Counted from the stretch's first letter, positions 1 through 14,243 are shown. The stretch is DNA of 64,000 nt from Sycobia sp. Sy_11 (GCA_018907035.1 JACCIC010000001.1:1277001-1341000), one strand, 5' to 3'. A program made the numbers and translations. Notes: a model not told the origin generated them from the letters alone.

Positions 1-2306
1 TCTAAAGTAGACTATTATGGAAATTGTGAGTTTTGTATGCGAGAAAGGAAAAATGAAAATAATCTATTTATTTGACATATTATTGTAGAATATAAATAAC
101 TAAAAATTAAAACACAAGAATATATAATGTTATGTCAATAGCATAATTTGTATTAAGCGACTAATTATTGAATAATTATTTTATTATGTGTATCATGCTA
201 AAGCATGATTAATAAATTAATCTTCTAATGTAAAGTATAGGGTTTACCAATCGCTAGACGAAAGGATTAGTAATTCGACGAACCGAAATTCTGAATAGGG
301 AACACAGCGAAAAAATAAATATTTTTAATTAATAATTTTAATGAATCCATAATCTTCATTCAGAATAAAGATCTTAATATTTTGAAATTTGGCTGATGAA
401 TAGTATAATTTAAACTAATAAATTAATCGTCGTATTTACAATAATTTTATCGATATAGAGGAACAACCATCTGTGACTGGATGGTTCCTGTTGTAACGCC
501 AAACGTTAATGTCTACATTTTTTTTCCTGCTTAGCGTGCTTCTTTTGTAAGCTCAGGAAACTGTCGGTTTATTCTTAAAATATAGTTTTTTTATAAAAAT
601 CCTTAAACTTTCGAAAAATTCTATTTAAAAGTATCAATACATATATATATAAATACATGTCAAATTTTATCACTGCATACACTCTGATCAAACTTGACCA
701 TATCCCCGTCCGTACCAAGCGGTGTATCACATATATCGTAAAAATCAAAGTACCAAAATATCGAAACTGGAAAAAATTTGACTCGACCCGCGAGATGGAA
801 TCGTCGCCGGACGCGCTTCAACAACAATGGACAATTAAAAAGGACGAAGTCTGTAACACCAAGCGTTCACTTTTGATTATGTCGCTATGCACCCCCCCAC
901 GGCCCACACCCCCATCCCCGGAACCGAATAATACATTTCGATTCTCCGGAATGGCCTCTGCAACTCGCCGGCATATAATTCCGGGGCGAGCGCTCGTTTC
1001 CGTGATTGCCGAGTAAACACGGAAAGAGGGAGGGGCGGAGATCGCCGAGGGATCGCGCCCCCCCCCTGACCCACGGCTCTTTCCCGTGTCGGGGGAGAGG
1101 GGTGGATATATGTATAGCCGCCCTCCCCCCTTCCGGAATCAATGAGGGCTCGCGCGAATTTCCGTGATTACAAGGCAAACAGGGGCGTGGGCGGTTGACG
1201 GGGGGGGGGAGGTGGAGCAGGCACGCAGTTCATAAGATGACCGAAAAAGCTACGTACATATATATACATATACATATATAATATAGGCTTCTTTTGATAT
1301 AAAATCCCTGTGGTTATGGCGCGGGAAGCTCATCGCTGCGCTTTTCTTCCTTTGTTTGACGCACGTACTTGTATGTACTTTAAATTAATGGTACCCTTTC
1401 CATCAGTGCAAATTTCTTTCGGCGAGGGGGTAGGTCGATCAACGAAACACGTTTAAAACCTTTGCGGCCGATTATTAAGCTTTATAGATACGCGCAGCTA
1501 CCTCGCCCTCTCGCTGCGTATTCCAAATTCCTGTATCGGTGCTTTCCGGCCCGGTCAGCGTGCCAATTGTGTTCCTCGTGTATATTAATGAATCAATAAT
1601 TTGCAATCGATCGCGCGACGATTCCCTCATTCCGTAGTTTGGATAACACCGCGCATTGATAGATGCTCCGGCCGATGCGCAGTTATGCGTTGGGGCAGAA
1701 CGAAGTCCAAAGAGTCCAAAACCCGAGCGTGTGGATAAAATGTTGCGGTGTACAACAAATATGCTCGTTACATTGGCTACTTTAAAAATGTTTTTTTAGC
1801 ATATAATTATATACATAATTATATATTATATACATTGCCCGTTTGCTGCAAAATTCAAATATCTCGCATAATTCACATTTCTGTAGCTAATTGATTTTTT
1901 TACTGATTTATCATTTTAAGAACGCTTTTACATTTAGATAAGCATTAAAAAATTTGTTTGATGTCTTCATACAGATTTTTTTTTTTAGACAAATTTTCTA
2001 GACAATTTTCGATGCATACCAACTTTGAGATAAAAGTGTTGATTTAATCACTAATATCAGGCTTTTTTTAATTTCAAGACTAAAAGAAGAAATAAACAGC
2101 ACTGCGGTTTTTAATCTCTTTCAAATTAATTTACGAATATTTTTCTTCGCATAAACATGAAATAAAGCCTTCTCGTAAAATAACGAAGGCCGGTTGCGGC
2201 CTGTCTTCTGTTCCCAACCTGCGGAACGCGGTGTTCTCAATAAATCGCAATCAGGAGCATCGGCAGCCGTGATATAAATTTTCACGCGCGTGCTCTATAC
2301 TCTTCC
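1..2306. other. Non-coding: AT-rich left flank, then a GC-rich island (about 800-1250) and mixed DNA
   Basis: No gene is recognised. The first 800 bases are AT-rich. A CpG-rich island with C and G homopolymers follows, then moderately GC DNA to 1.75 kb and AT-rich DNA to 2.2 kb. Confidence 0.7.
984..1183 (+). repeat. Short diverged direct repeat in a GC-rich island
   Basis: TTTCCGTGATT followed by a purine-rich stretch and AAACA occurs near 997-1019 and again near 1159-1181, in similar CGCTCG / GGCTCGCGCG contexts. Weak evidence of local duplication. Confidence 0.35.
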
Positions 2307-2334
2307 TTCTCCTCCTCCTCCTCCTCCTCCTCCT
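2307..2334 (+). repeat. (CTC)n trinucleotide array
   Basis: About nine CTC units in a GC-rich island; non-coding by context. Confidence 0.95.
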
Positions 2335-2805
2335 TGTCTCCCTTGGGGGTTTATACATGTAGGTGTATATATGTATATATAGATATATAATGTCCTCGAA
2401 TCGGTGCGGCACTCTACTGTGCGTCGCCCCCGGCGCATAATTTATTCAGGCCGATAGGGAGGGCGATTACATTTCTATTAGGATGTGGACGGAGATGTCG
2501 CTCGTAGTGGGCCGGGGTGGCTCTTACAACCACCTCCTCCTCCTTCGCCACTTACTCCTGTCGATGCTCTTCCTCCCCCGGGGCGAGACTCTGTCCCTCT
2601 CGCACTTGGCCGAATAACGGTCTGTATATGTAAGAGCCTTTTCCCCGTGTCTGCAATGACCACGCGCGCGGACACACGCGTACTACAGCCCGCAGGGGTG
2701 ATGGGCTCGGGCCAGCTGACCTTTTTTTTCCTTCCACTTTGCCGTTGCGTGGTGGTGTATAATATGAGCGACAGCTGGGAAAGCGCTGCACGCGCCACTA
2801 CGACG

Positions 2806-2809
<4 letters not shown>

Positions 2810-2863
<54 letters not shown>
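2810..2863 (+). repeat. (TA)n microsatellite
   Basis: Uninterrupted TA array of about 54 bp at the right edge of the first GC-rich island. Confidence 0.97.
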
Positions 2864-2866
<3 letters not shown>

Positions 2867-5800
2867 CTCAGTCCCCGTGAATCCAGTGCGTGAATCAAAG
2901 GGCATTGTTCGCTTTGCGATGGGATTGTCGGAATGTTGATGATTCACGGGATGCCGATGAGGTATTTTTGGTTTATCGCCTGGTCATTCTCCGTTTGTGC
3001 CACGATTGCAGGCGGCGCGTCGTGGAGGGGTTTGGGAAATAATACGGAACTTTTATTAATTACAAGGGGGTATAAGTAAGATGTAAATGCGGTGGTCGGC
3101 TCGTGGGCAGGGATTATTGGGATACTTCATCGAACGAAATTCAAGCGTGCCGTGAGAAGATCGATTAACTCTTTTTCTAGTATATCGAACTTCTCCGTAT
3201 TTTGGAAATTGCCAATTAAAAACGATTATAGACATTAATTGAACAGCTGAAAAAGATTACAGATAATAAATGACCATAGCGTTTGGATTTGATCCTTTTT
3301 GTGTATTGTGACAAGAGGGAAATTTCACTTCTTTCGAGGGCTGGGGTACACTTTACTGAATGGAATTTTTCCGGGAAGAAATTGTCGAAAAATACAATTT
3401 TTTATCTATTCCTTTAATATTCATTATTTTTTGTTTGAAAGATCCTGTTTGAGTTTAAAATTGCATGTAATTTTTTTTGTGTATTAAACATCTAACTATG
3501 CGGAATTAGTAACAAGAATGTTGATTTAAACTTTAAACTTTAAACTCTATGCGGCAGGCTGTGTAATATAAAAACCTATCTATCAGTATATGACACAGTT
3601 TGTTCAATTTTTCAAATAGTAGATTTGCACTTCAGTAATATATTCAATGATTTGAATTTGAAAAGTTTACCACTTACCGATGTAATTCTCAACGGACAAA
3701 AAATGCATTATATTCAGAAAAGCGTATAATTTTTTTAACGCTTGAATATGGTAAAAATACTAAAAGAACCATACAAAAAGTAGAATCTAATAGAAACGTA
3801 ACGAAAAAAATTTAAAAATACGAAGGTTAAAATAGAGGTCAATGGTTTGAATAGTGAACGTAGATAGGATTTAGAATAACCGAATACACTAGGAGAGGTA
3901 AGGGCAAAAACGGACCAATGCCTTAACAATGATTTTTCTTTCTTTCCCTGAACTCTTCTCAACGTGATACTTTAACGGTATAGAGGGTGCGGGCTGAAAT
4001 GTATTCAATTACAGGTTCGAATTTCTCCCGTTGAATACCGAGCCTAGGGCGATGTATATAGACAGAAAAATTATGAACGCATAATTGCCCACAAACCCCA
4101 AAGAGAGAGGGGGAGAAAAAAAGGGGGAGGGACTCGATGAAAAGTCGAAAACTGTGGTGGCAGACGTTCCTCGGTGTTCAAGTACGTTCGCCAGTTTATC
4201 TAAAAGGACATATATCAACTAGTTTTAAATGATAGGTTACAGAACAAACAACCTAAAAATTTCGACAATATGAACATTATTTAGGAAAATACATATAATA
4301 TTGTACGAAATTGGATAGTGTGCATATAGAATATTAATGATATAGATTTCCGGTGGAAAAATGTTTATCTGATGAACATAGGAGTGAAAAATGTACGATA
4401 CCCATTCAAGCATTAATTGAAATTGCTACTTTTGTAAAATATTTAGATGAAGTTAAATATTATTTAGTATGCAGTTTAAAAAATTATAAAATTTGTCAAT
4501 GTTCATAGTACATTATATTAGTTATTATTCAAATTGAATTAATAAGAGACAAACTTTTTTGCTTATACAACGTTTTTTTTTTGTAGTTGGAAGAAAAACT
4601 AATTATTATGATGCTTAGTTATCTACAACACAATATTACGAAGCTATATAAGAAAAATTTCGATAGTATACCTTCAGTTTTCTAAGCCTTAAAATAGTAA
4701 GTCCAACAACAGAAAAAATTAAAAATAGAACAAATTTACTTGTATGCATGATCAATGAACATTCATCAACTTCGGAAGTCTTGAATATGTTAAATCGCAT
4801 AAGAATATTGTTAACAATACATTCGCTAGATTGAAATGATTCATTAAAAATATTCAATCTTTAAAGAATCCACTATAAGATGTAATTATTTTTAATACGT
4901 AGACCACAACGAAGTTATTTAATCAAAGTAATAAATAACTCTTAACCAAGTTGTTGTCGTTGTTACCTTATTAAGTAATCTACCAAATATAGAATTTGAA
5001 ATTTTTGTCAATTTTAAGTAATGTGAAACTAACTGGTTCATTAAATTACTATATCAGAAATAAAAAATCATCTACTACAGTACTATACACAATTATGTTA
5101 ATTTTACCCTAAGTTCGAACGATGTTACGGCATTTCAATTTGGATTTTACTACGTAAATTTCCTGTAATGTATATGGATTCAATTTTATTGGCATATTGA
5201 CAAGTTACAATACCGACATATAACTTAATAAGGATCGCACGATCATATGAAAATCTTGCTCCATTTAAATCGTCAAATAGCGGCTGATTATGGATTGAAT
5301 ATCTGTTAACTGATATTATTAATTCAAATTTAATTCAAAAAATGAAATTGTTATTGTAAACATAAATAATTAAAGAACATCTAAAATTCTCTATGTGTTC
5401 CAGTTCCTGATTATGCTCAAAAATATGTAGCAATAGTCCAAAATTCACATCCCGCTATATAGTCAAAACTTCTACTTTTTAAGTAAATGAAGTTGATAAG
5501 TTAGATGATAAATTACTAACAAAATAATAATTATGTCAGTAATGGTGGTGGAGACAGTCAGATGGTCAGGGTAACTATTTTCAAGGGTAGTCTGACTGTG
5601 ATTATTTAATTGTAAAATATTTTACTTTATACGACTGTAAGATGGATAAAAACATTTGTTACTTTAATTCAAAGAAAACTTTCTTCAGGGGAAAAAGTTA
5701 TTGTTATTTACTTATATTAAGTATAACTCTCGTTGCTCATTCTGCGCACGTTCAAAGATTTGTTCTTGGCAAATGAAATCTTATAGTTCTTTTCCTTCTA

Positions 5801-6461
5801 GAATACTTGATCTTCACTTTTTTCGAAGACTAGTGCTTCACTGTTTCAAATTCACATCATTCGCTGTTTCGTTTTTAACCCCTCACCCCTAGCCCGCGTA
5901 CATTTTCAAGTTAACTCATTGAAATATTATTTTATTTAATACGATATAATTTTTTATTTATCCAATGCGTAGCCACGTAAGTGCAAGCCATTCGAATAAC
6001 TCAGGGATTTTTAACATTTTAAATACTATTTAAAGATACACAAGAAAAATGTCGAAGAATTAAGAAATTTGGTAGAAAAATTGGACTTTATAAATAATAG
6101 TTTGCATAAAGGTTGTCAATTCATTCACAAAATTCCTTTGCTGTTAATAAGGATGTATACTTACATGCTTGTGTGAGATTTTTAGCAAATAATATGACAG
6201 AAACAATGACTAACGCAATTTATTTCATGACAAATATAGTCTGCTAAATTTCCAATTAAATTCATCTAATTAATGCATATCGACTTGGTATTGATAAGAA
6301 ACCGTTGAGTTCTATCAATAACCTCTATTGTCATGCTGCCTTTTGAACGTTTTAAAATTAAATTTAAAGTTTTACATGTTTACGTATGTGTTTTGCGCTG
6401 CTTTATTCTATACTGTTCAACCTTGATTTTCGAAGCAGCATTAACATTCGTTCAACTCCAA
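2864..6461. other. Non-coding, mostly AT-rich
   Basis: Apart from the dispersed-repeat fragment at 5540 and a (TTTAAAC)3 run near 3533, nothing is recognised. Open frames are short with no family resemblance. Confidence 0.7.
5540..5602 (+). mobile_element. Dispersed repeat family, short fragment at 5.5 kb
   Basis: Contains GGTGGTGGAGACAGTCAGAT followed by GGTC, matching the GATGGTGGGGACAGTCAGAT box of the 25.5 kb copy. After only about 15 bases comes AAGGGTAGTCTGACTGTGATT (positions 5583-5603), like the closing box of that copy. It looks like a member with its centre deleted. Confidence 0.45.
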
Positions 6462-6524
6462 GAACAACAACAACAACAAGAACAACAATAACAACAACAA
6501 CAACAATAACAACAACAAACAACG
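6462..6524 (+). repeat. (AAC)n microsatellite
   Basis: Imperfect AAC/ACA array interrupted by AAG and AAT triplets. The opposite-strand counterpart motif (GTT)n occurs at 44088. Confidence 0.95.
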
Positions 6525-6680
6525 ACAGAAATAAGTTTGTTGCAAGCGCTGCTCGCAACATCCTGCTGATTTCTCAATCCGTGTCCAATTCTATAGATAC
6601 CGCTCCGAAGAAGCCGATGAGGCGTCGACGTAGAAACATAGCCCATCGACTTACTGCCTCCATGCACCATGCGCTCGATG

Positions 6681-6685
<5 letters not shown>

Positions 6686-6736
<51 letters not shown>
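6686..6736 (+). repeat. (TA)n microsatellite
   Basis: About 51 bp, the first of three long TA arrays within 0.8 kb. Confidence 0.97.
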
Positions 6737-6738
<2 letters not shown>

Positions 6739-6960
6739 CTCGCATGCATAGAGGTCACGGGTGCGTGCACGCTCGTGCAGGTAACATATGGTGTCGCGTG
6801 CTGCGGTCAACAGACCGTGGCAGTGCACACTACTTTTCTCTCTCTTTTTCTCCCTATCTCTTTCTGATCCGTATACGCGGTCGCGAATCGCGTTCTATAT
6901 ATATAAGCTAATGTGTGGCCTCCAGAAATTCCCAAAAGAGGGAGATGGGAAGGCCCGTTG

Positions 6961-6962
<2 letters not shown>

Positions 6963-7006
<44 letters not shown>
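6963..7006 (+). repeat. (TA)n microsatellite
   Basis: About 44 bp, followed by GTATATGTATAATATATGTA, an imperfect extension. Confidence 0.97.
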
Positions 7007-7012
<6 letters not shown>

Positions 7013-7387
7013 GTATAATATATGTACATGTATACCGGATGATCGCGAGATTCGGACAATGGCTCGGTGAAGGGGAGAGAGGGCATTCGAGTCCGACAAT
7101 GCTGCACGAATGGAGAGAGAAGAAGGACCTGCATAGGACAGCGACCCAGCTCTTTATTTTTTTCGAGGTAGACAGAGAGAGGGAGAGAAAGAGAGACCAC
7201 CACCTCATTTCTTACCCACAACACAACCACAAGTTTTTGTAGAATTGCGCTCTGTTTCTCCCCTCCTTCCCTCTCTGCGAGTCTTACCCTCCGTTTTTCC
7301 TGTTCTCCAGCTTTGTCCGTCAGGGGGAGGCATCTTGTGGTCGATCTCGCGAGCGGTCTTTTCTTCCCCAAACCCGAGTGCTATAGC

Positions 7388-7390
<3 letters not shown>

Positions 7391-7454
<64 letters not shown>
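7391..7454 (+). repeat. (TA)n microsatellite
   Basis: About 64 bp, among the longest TA arrays in the window. Confidence 0.97.
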
Positions 7455-7458
<4 letters not shown>

Positions 7459-9399
7459 GTTCCTCTGTGCAAATAGCCGCAAGTGCTGCGCGAGCTGTCG
7501 GTCTATTATATATAAAAGTCGCGCGTGAACTAGTTTAGATAAGAAGAGGGAAGAGGCGAGTGGTGCCTTGGGGTGGTTTATGATAGTTTAAACCTGCGTG
7601 CGCTATACGTGTGAAACAGAATATATTATATATATCTATATATATAAGCTGTGGATTGCGGAGAGCGACACTATATTCATTTTACTATACAGGGAGAGGC
7701 GAACGAACCGATCTACTTTCTACCAGAAAGGTAAAATCCAAAACATGATCGTGACGTTTACCTACGTGTAACCGTATATTTCAATCATTGGTAGATTTTC
7801 TTTCTATAGCCTTTTCCTTGTTCGATATACCTTATTAACGATATTCCGCTCTGACACTGGAGCTTGATAGAAGACGTACATCTTCTATTTTTTTTTTTTT
7901 TTTTTTTTTTATTCCACTCGCACGCGATACCCGTCTAATTATGCATTCATTCCATGTACGCGGGGGGACCTTTCTGTTGACAAAAGAACCACGAGTCTAT
8001 ACTGTTTTTATTCGTCGTTATCATATATAATACAGGGTTATTGTACGTGCGGAGCGACGCGCCGCTGCGAGGTGTGTACCGATGCGGGCGGCTGCTGTAG
8101 AAATTTGAAATTATTATTATTACATTTAGCTTTTGTGCGCTGAATGAAACGAGATAAAACGTAAGTGGAATTTTTTTTTTTCATCATAAATTTAAATTAC
8201 AATTAAAGCTCGCGTAGTTTACTGAGATGACTAATATTCTCTAATATAATATACATATTATATAGAAGCTTCGTATATTTGCCGTAAAATTTTATATCGC
8301 TTTATTGTATGTCGTAACGAAATTTCAGGCGTGCATTTACAATTTAACGGCATATTTCGCCATACTAACGAATTTTTAACCTTTCGACGTGTTATATATA
8401 TATTTGTTGCGTATTTTTTATCCCAAAGTTTCAAGATATGAAATGAAAAGAGAGGGCTGTCCAGGACTGTTTCCTTATTTTCATGATTATTTTTGTAATT
8501 TAAAAAGAAACACAGACAAAACTATCAATGATTTGTGACTAAAAATTTTAATTCTATATTAACTAATACAATAACGAAAAGAATCAAAGCATTGCAAATA
8601 ATTACATTACAAATGTTACAAGTATAATTAACCAATTTTTTTCGAAAAACTAATGGGTCGAAAGAAAATTTTTCAACGAACAAATAATTTAGCTCACGTT
8701 CGGTTTATTGCATCATTGTAAATGTTCTTTTTATAAATTATATAAAATAATTTTAAATGAGTATAAAATCGCGTTTTTTATTGTTTTTCCCGAAATTACT
8801 GGTTTATCCCATACTTCGACTTCGTCTTCAAATTCCGCAAGAAAAAACATGTAAAAGCATACTTGTTTCATCGAATGTATATGCAGAGCACATAAATTAT
8901 TTTGCAGGCATCTATAGCTATATACATGTGTGTGTGCGAGTGCGCGCGCGTGTGTTTTGTAATTATTATGAATGAATTTACAACGACAAATGTTGTTTAA
9001 ATTGAAAAAAATACTACATTGATTTTTACATATTAAAAAAAATTTATTTTGATAACCTTTTTTTTTAAATGACCCAAATTGTCGATTAATATCAAACATA
9101 ATATTTTTATTTATAAGCAAAGTTTTTACAAGTTTTATTTATAAAAATGTATGTGTACATGTACTTTGAATGTATATTTTGAACTATAATATAAAACTAT
9201 ATTTTGAAAAAATTTATTCCACTTGACTTGATAAATGCCAGTGAATCTGTTATTATGCAGAGAGGCGATGTAAAATTGCATTATGCGTAGAAATGCAATT
9301 ATTTTCACTCGATTCTTTCTTTTTTCCCCAACGCCTGCGCATGTCCAGATCGCTGGTCAATATTCGCAGTTATAATATTCTCACACTGAAACCGCAATT

Positions 9400-9401
<2 letters not shown>
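7455..9401. other. Non-coding: GC-mixed DNA to 8.1 kb, then AT-rich
   Basis: No gene recognised. Contains the poly(T) at 7888 and a short TGTGTGTGCGAGTGCGCGCG stretch near 8927. Confidence 0.7.
7888..7910 (+). repeat. poly(T) tract
   Basis: Uninterrupted T run of 23. It could be the tail of a minus-strand retroposed sequence, but no body is recognised beside it. Confidence 0.95.
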
Positions 9402-9465
<64 letters not shown>

Positions 9466-9486
9466 CATATATATATATATATATAT
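9402..9486 (+). repeat. Compound (GT)n-(AT)n microsatellite
   Basis: GT array at 9402-9464 followed by AT array at 9467-9486. Z-DNA-prone next to easily melted DNA. Confidence 0.97.
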
Positions 9487-12400
9487 GGTATTGTCGATGC
9501 GCAAATAAAATGACGTAGGGGAGGGGGTGCGTTTTTCTCAAATTAAAACACGCTTCTATCCCGCCTCCAACTCCCTGTACCCAATTCCCGCGCCCATAGA
9601 ACTGTATTATTTATTTAATAGCGCGCTCTTCGCGCTGGCCCGCTAATGAAAGGCGGGAGACCGGGCCGACCGGCCGGGCGCGTCGCGCTGCGATGCAGAA
9701 GGTCCTTTTATGCGCTGGCGATGGAAGGGGGGGGGGAGCAGAAATTCGCCGCTATACATAACGCCCGGTCGACCCGCAGATCTTTTATGCGATTTTCGGG
9801 AATCGCGCGGGACCTCGAGACGGGCTCCAACCCATTAATCATCCGACGTGATGGCTCGCGGTTTCTTTCTGTATTTTTTTTTGTTATTTTCTTTCTTTTT
9901 TTGTTTGGACTGCCAAGGTGTTTCAGACGCGCGGATCGCGGTATTGGAACGCGTTATAATAAGCAATGAACTGTATATGGCACTGTTGCCTTCTGAAAGG
10001 TGGCGCCGCCTCCATACCCTTTATTAAAGTTCTCGCTCGGGGCGATATTTCAACATCAGCCGATCGTAGGCCGCGCGAGGAACTCGCGCTGAATCGGTAA
10101 AATTAAATTAAATCGTCGAATTCTGTTGAATTTTTTTCTCCGTCCTTTTTTTTAAATAAGTTTCGAGCTAAAACACTGAAAGAATTGATTGATTCGATAG
10201 TCGACAACACTATCTTCATGAACAGAAAGCACCTGTATCTACGCACAGTTATATAGCTGCGAAGTAATTACAAAGCACGTTTTGCGCGATTTTAAACATT
10301 AATTTGCAAATGTCAAAGAAACTCCTGTATCGTCAAAAGATAAACAAATCGTTGGCCATTCGCTGCGTCATTTCCTCGAGGATTTTCTTGCGTGGTCCTC
10401 TCGCAAGACTGGAAAAAACTTTGTTACATAAGCCAATTATAAACAGTAATAAGTTAACTTTCATTCGATATCAGTTTTGCCCGATGTTTCGCCTCAAAAA
10501 TGACGAGTATAAAAAATTTCTCTTCGACATTTTGTATTAAATACGAAAATCAAGGTGAGCAAGCATAAAACGTGCTTTATACATTCTCGAAAGCTTCGAT
10601 TACAAGGTTGGAATTATGAAAGTGAGCCTTCTGAAATTGTTTCAAATGAGTGGGAATTGATTGAAAGCAATTGAAATATATAGTGGTTGAATTTCAGTAT
10701 GGTAAGATTGTGTTACTTAATCAAATCTCTTCTTAAACTATAGTCTATAACTTAATCTGGGGAATGGATAATATTTAAGAAGGTGCTTTCCATAAATATA
10801 CAGACTGAGATTAATTGTATGGTAATATTATTACAATTTAGAATTCACAATTATTTCTGATAGTCGTAGGACAAAATTAGCCTGAGTAGGACTTGACTGG
10901 AACCAAAAGTCCAATTATTCTTTTTGAATAATCCTATTTTTCTTTTAATATAGTAAAATTGCTGTAAAATGAATTTTACTATGTAAAGAAATATTTTTTG
11001 TAAACAATAAGAAGCTTTGTTTATAAAATACAGGTTGTCCCTGAATTTTAATCAAACATAATAAATTTTAAGATCACATTCGATCCTCTCGATGTGTTTC
11101 AAAGATACCATGAAAACAATACTTGAAATTTTAGAAAGAATGATTTGCCGAAAAAAATATTGTCAAATTTTTACAGATCGCTATTGTGGCAAATTTGCAA
11201 CAATAGCATACCGCCAACCATCGGAACTATTTATTATCATTTTGAATATCAATACGTCTTTTTCTCAGCGCTACAATAAGTCGTACATTTCGTACGCATA
11301 ATAAATAAATTTTTTATATATTATGTGTTCCGTAGTATATTTTTTAATTTCTCGAATTAACAGTAAGTATATGGAATCATAATTTCTATCACTATAGATC
11401 GCCAATCAATTACGCATATAGTCGATGGCCCATAGTATAATTAGTTTAGATCGCAAATTAATGTAAATTTTTGTTCAATTTGTGACTTTCCTTAATTTAT
11501 TTTATGAACACTTCCAGACACTTTGAACTAGTTTGCTTCCTGCCTCAATACGCCAGCCCTTATTGGCCAAAAAAAAAACCACGCGTACGAGGGTGTCACT
11601 GCATCAAAACATAAATGGCAGTGTACAGTGAATGCAATTTACAAATAGAGAGAACTGATATTTTAAGGAAAATATAAGTGTTTATACTTAAAGTATTAGT
11701 TTCAGTATTATACTATATTTTATAATGCTATAGGATATGAAAAAACGAATAAATGTGATATAATTATTTTTTTTACATTTTAATTAAAAACACATAATAT
11801 ACTTTTAAAAACTAAGATAAAAAAATTTTTGGAGTAGATTTACTTCTTTGAACAATTGTAACATATGTATCTTACTTAGAAATAAAACTGATAAATCATA
11901 TTAACGATAATTGACAGTTCTTTTATTGCATTTAATTTCCATTATTTTCGTTTATGATCGTCTGCCAATAAAATTAATTTTAGCTGCTCAAGATTCAGGA
12001 ATGCAATGAAAATTTAAATCAGTATTAATATTTCTATATAAAAAGTGAAGTTCTTTACAGCAATCTCTCCTTGTCAAAAATCCTTTCGATGATATGGAGA
12101 AACCTCCATGATGCTTTTTTACAATGGGACCTCTGCTGAAACACTTTTTATGCGCATGCTTCACTTTCAGGTGTTTAGGTATTTTTTTTTTTTAAGAATT
12201 TGTCCAATTATTCGGAAATTTATTAATCTAGACAATGCTTTTGCGTACTGCTTTAATTCTTGCGCTTCACGTATTATATTTCAACTGCTAATATGGACTA
12301 ATGACAAATTAACCATTCGACGGCGCTCCTTCGACGAATTAAGTCCTTAACCGAAATTCCCTCTATTGTCGGTATTAGAGAACTTGAGAATACAGGTAAG

Positions 12401-14201
12401 CGAACACACGGCCGGGAATTACGTATTTTCAATTATAAAATAATTTCTATGAAAGTCGAAGATTTCGCAGAAGATTGAAAAAAAAGTGTTAGGAAGCACT
12501 AATTGTGCATTATTACTAATATTGTGCAGTAATTCGTTATGTTGGCCAAATAGTCAAGAATTCTAGTACTGATCAAATGACTGGCTTATGACTGGTCTGT
12601 GACAATTGACAGCTTGTCTGCAGCGGACGTCTTTAAAGCCGACCTTACGGTAGCCTCTCGATATTGCGCGTTTCTCGCATTTAATAAGAAAAAAAAAATG
12701 GGCTTCGAATAGCGCCCCCAAGGCTATTATAGAAATTTTTCGCTATTTCAGACTGTTATCAGCATAAGCACTTATATTTTTTAAATCAATCATATCATTG
12801 ATAGAAATGAGCGCATCTCCACGTAAAAACTGGTGCACTATTACAAATCCACGCCCCCCGCCCCCTATTCGAGCTGCCAATACAGCGTACTGTTACGTAG
12901 ACGACGGACGGGGTATACGCGTCAACGGCGCGGTGGCGCTGGCTTTTTTATAAACGTACCTGTTGCTTGCCGGTCGCGCGACTCTTTCCTCACGTTCCCC
13001 CGCGCAGTTGCGGGCAGCTACCCCTGCTCGCTTTCCGCGACTTTCTCATTTGCACGCACGCAGCAACGGGACGCTGATAATACTGCGGCACAGATGACGG
13101 CTAAATTTTCGTTTGCAAAGTATACATATCTATTATTATGTATGGGTCACTAGGTAAATGAAGGCTTATTTCATGCAGGTGAATTTGTATAGGGCTTATT
13201 CATTAAACAAGCTAGAGCTTTGTTTACATAATAATTGTTTAAATAATTAGGGGAAATAAGTAATATTAATTTTAAGCAAATAAAAACTTCTAAGGTTTAT
13301 ACTTGAAAAATGTTTATTCGTAAAATTCTGACGCCGTTTTAAAGAAGGTTGACTATACTTTGTTAAGTTTTTCTGATAAAATCGAAAGCGATCGAAAAGC
13401 ATACTCTTTGTTTAAACCATAATTAATAATTTTGAATACTTGAATATTTGAATATGCATTTGTTATAATAATAATATGTTTATTTTAAAAAAATTGATTT
13501 CATGTCTTTCAAAATGATCAATTAAAATTTATATTCATGTAATTTTAATAAATAGCATCTATATGTAATTTGAATTTTCATCAAAATCGATAACAATCTT
13601 TTTGTTAAACAATTACATTACACGAAATGAAGGTAAAGCCATACGATAAAAGTTGCGCGTCTATTTCTTTGCGGAAAGTCATATGTTTGTATACAGTAGT
13701 TCTAAATACATATCAATATTTAAAAGATTTTGTAATTCACAGGTGTTTATGAATCGGACATTTCTTCAAACTTACTTCGTGTTTATCTTTCATCTTGCTT
13801 TGGATAGAAAAAGTTTCGTGTAATTAAGAGCACGACGCGGGCTGACAGTATCGACTCTCTCGTAAAGGGCTTGCTACATTCGAAATCGCCTACTTTCCTG
13901 AACAACAATAATGAGCGATTATAAAATGAATTTAACGTAAATGAAAAGTACCAAAAATTATCAACAAATGATGAATAATAACTCCCCGTTATATTTACCG
14001 AATAGTATGAGATTAATTTACCTAAATCGCTCCTCGAAAAAGGAAAAAAAAACTTCTCTCTTTCATTTCACAACTCGACGCATATTACGCAAGTTTGCGC
14101 ATCGCACACATTTCCGTTAGCGCTTTATATGCATGCAGAAGAGAGGTGGCAAAGTCGCGTGCCGCGCGCTTCTTTGCACGGAACGTACACAAAAGACCGA
14201 A

Positions 14202-14204
<3 letters not shown>
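9487..14204. other. Non-coding: GC islands at 9.5-10.1 and 12.8-13.1 kb in AT-rich DNA
   Basis: No gene recognised. Open frames at 9646 and 12833 follow the GC islands and have arginine-rich, low-information translations. One transposon-end-like box lies at 11031. Confidence 0.7.
11028..11120 (+). mobile_element. Possible transposon-end relic (CAGGTTGTCCCTGAATTTTA)
   Basis: TACAGGTTGTCCCTGAATTT at about 11031 resembles the TACAGGGTGTCCC box of decayed insect repeats and is followed by TTTCAAAGATACC. The evidence is a single box only. Confidence 0.25.

Positions 14205-14240
<36 letters not shown>
14205..14240 (+). repeat. (GA)n microsatellite
   Basis: Pure GA array of about 36 bp in a GC-rich island. 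Confidence 0.97.

Positions 14241-14243
<3 letters not shown>

Noticed and set aside
2485..2880. Open frames ending in or containing long Ile-Tyr runs (also at 6386, 6686, 7245, 26050, 31283, 36570, 43473, 60726 and elsewhere)
   Set aside because: They are (TA)n arrays read in frame plus low-information flanks; no domain or codon pattern.
4010..4040. GGTTCGAATT box as part of a tRNA gene
   Set aside because: The flanking bases do not form a T-arm stem and no A box or acceptor stem fits.
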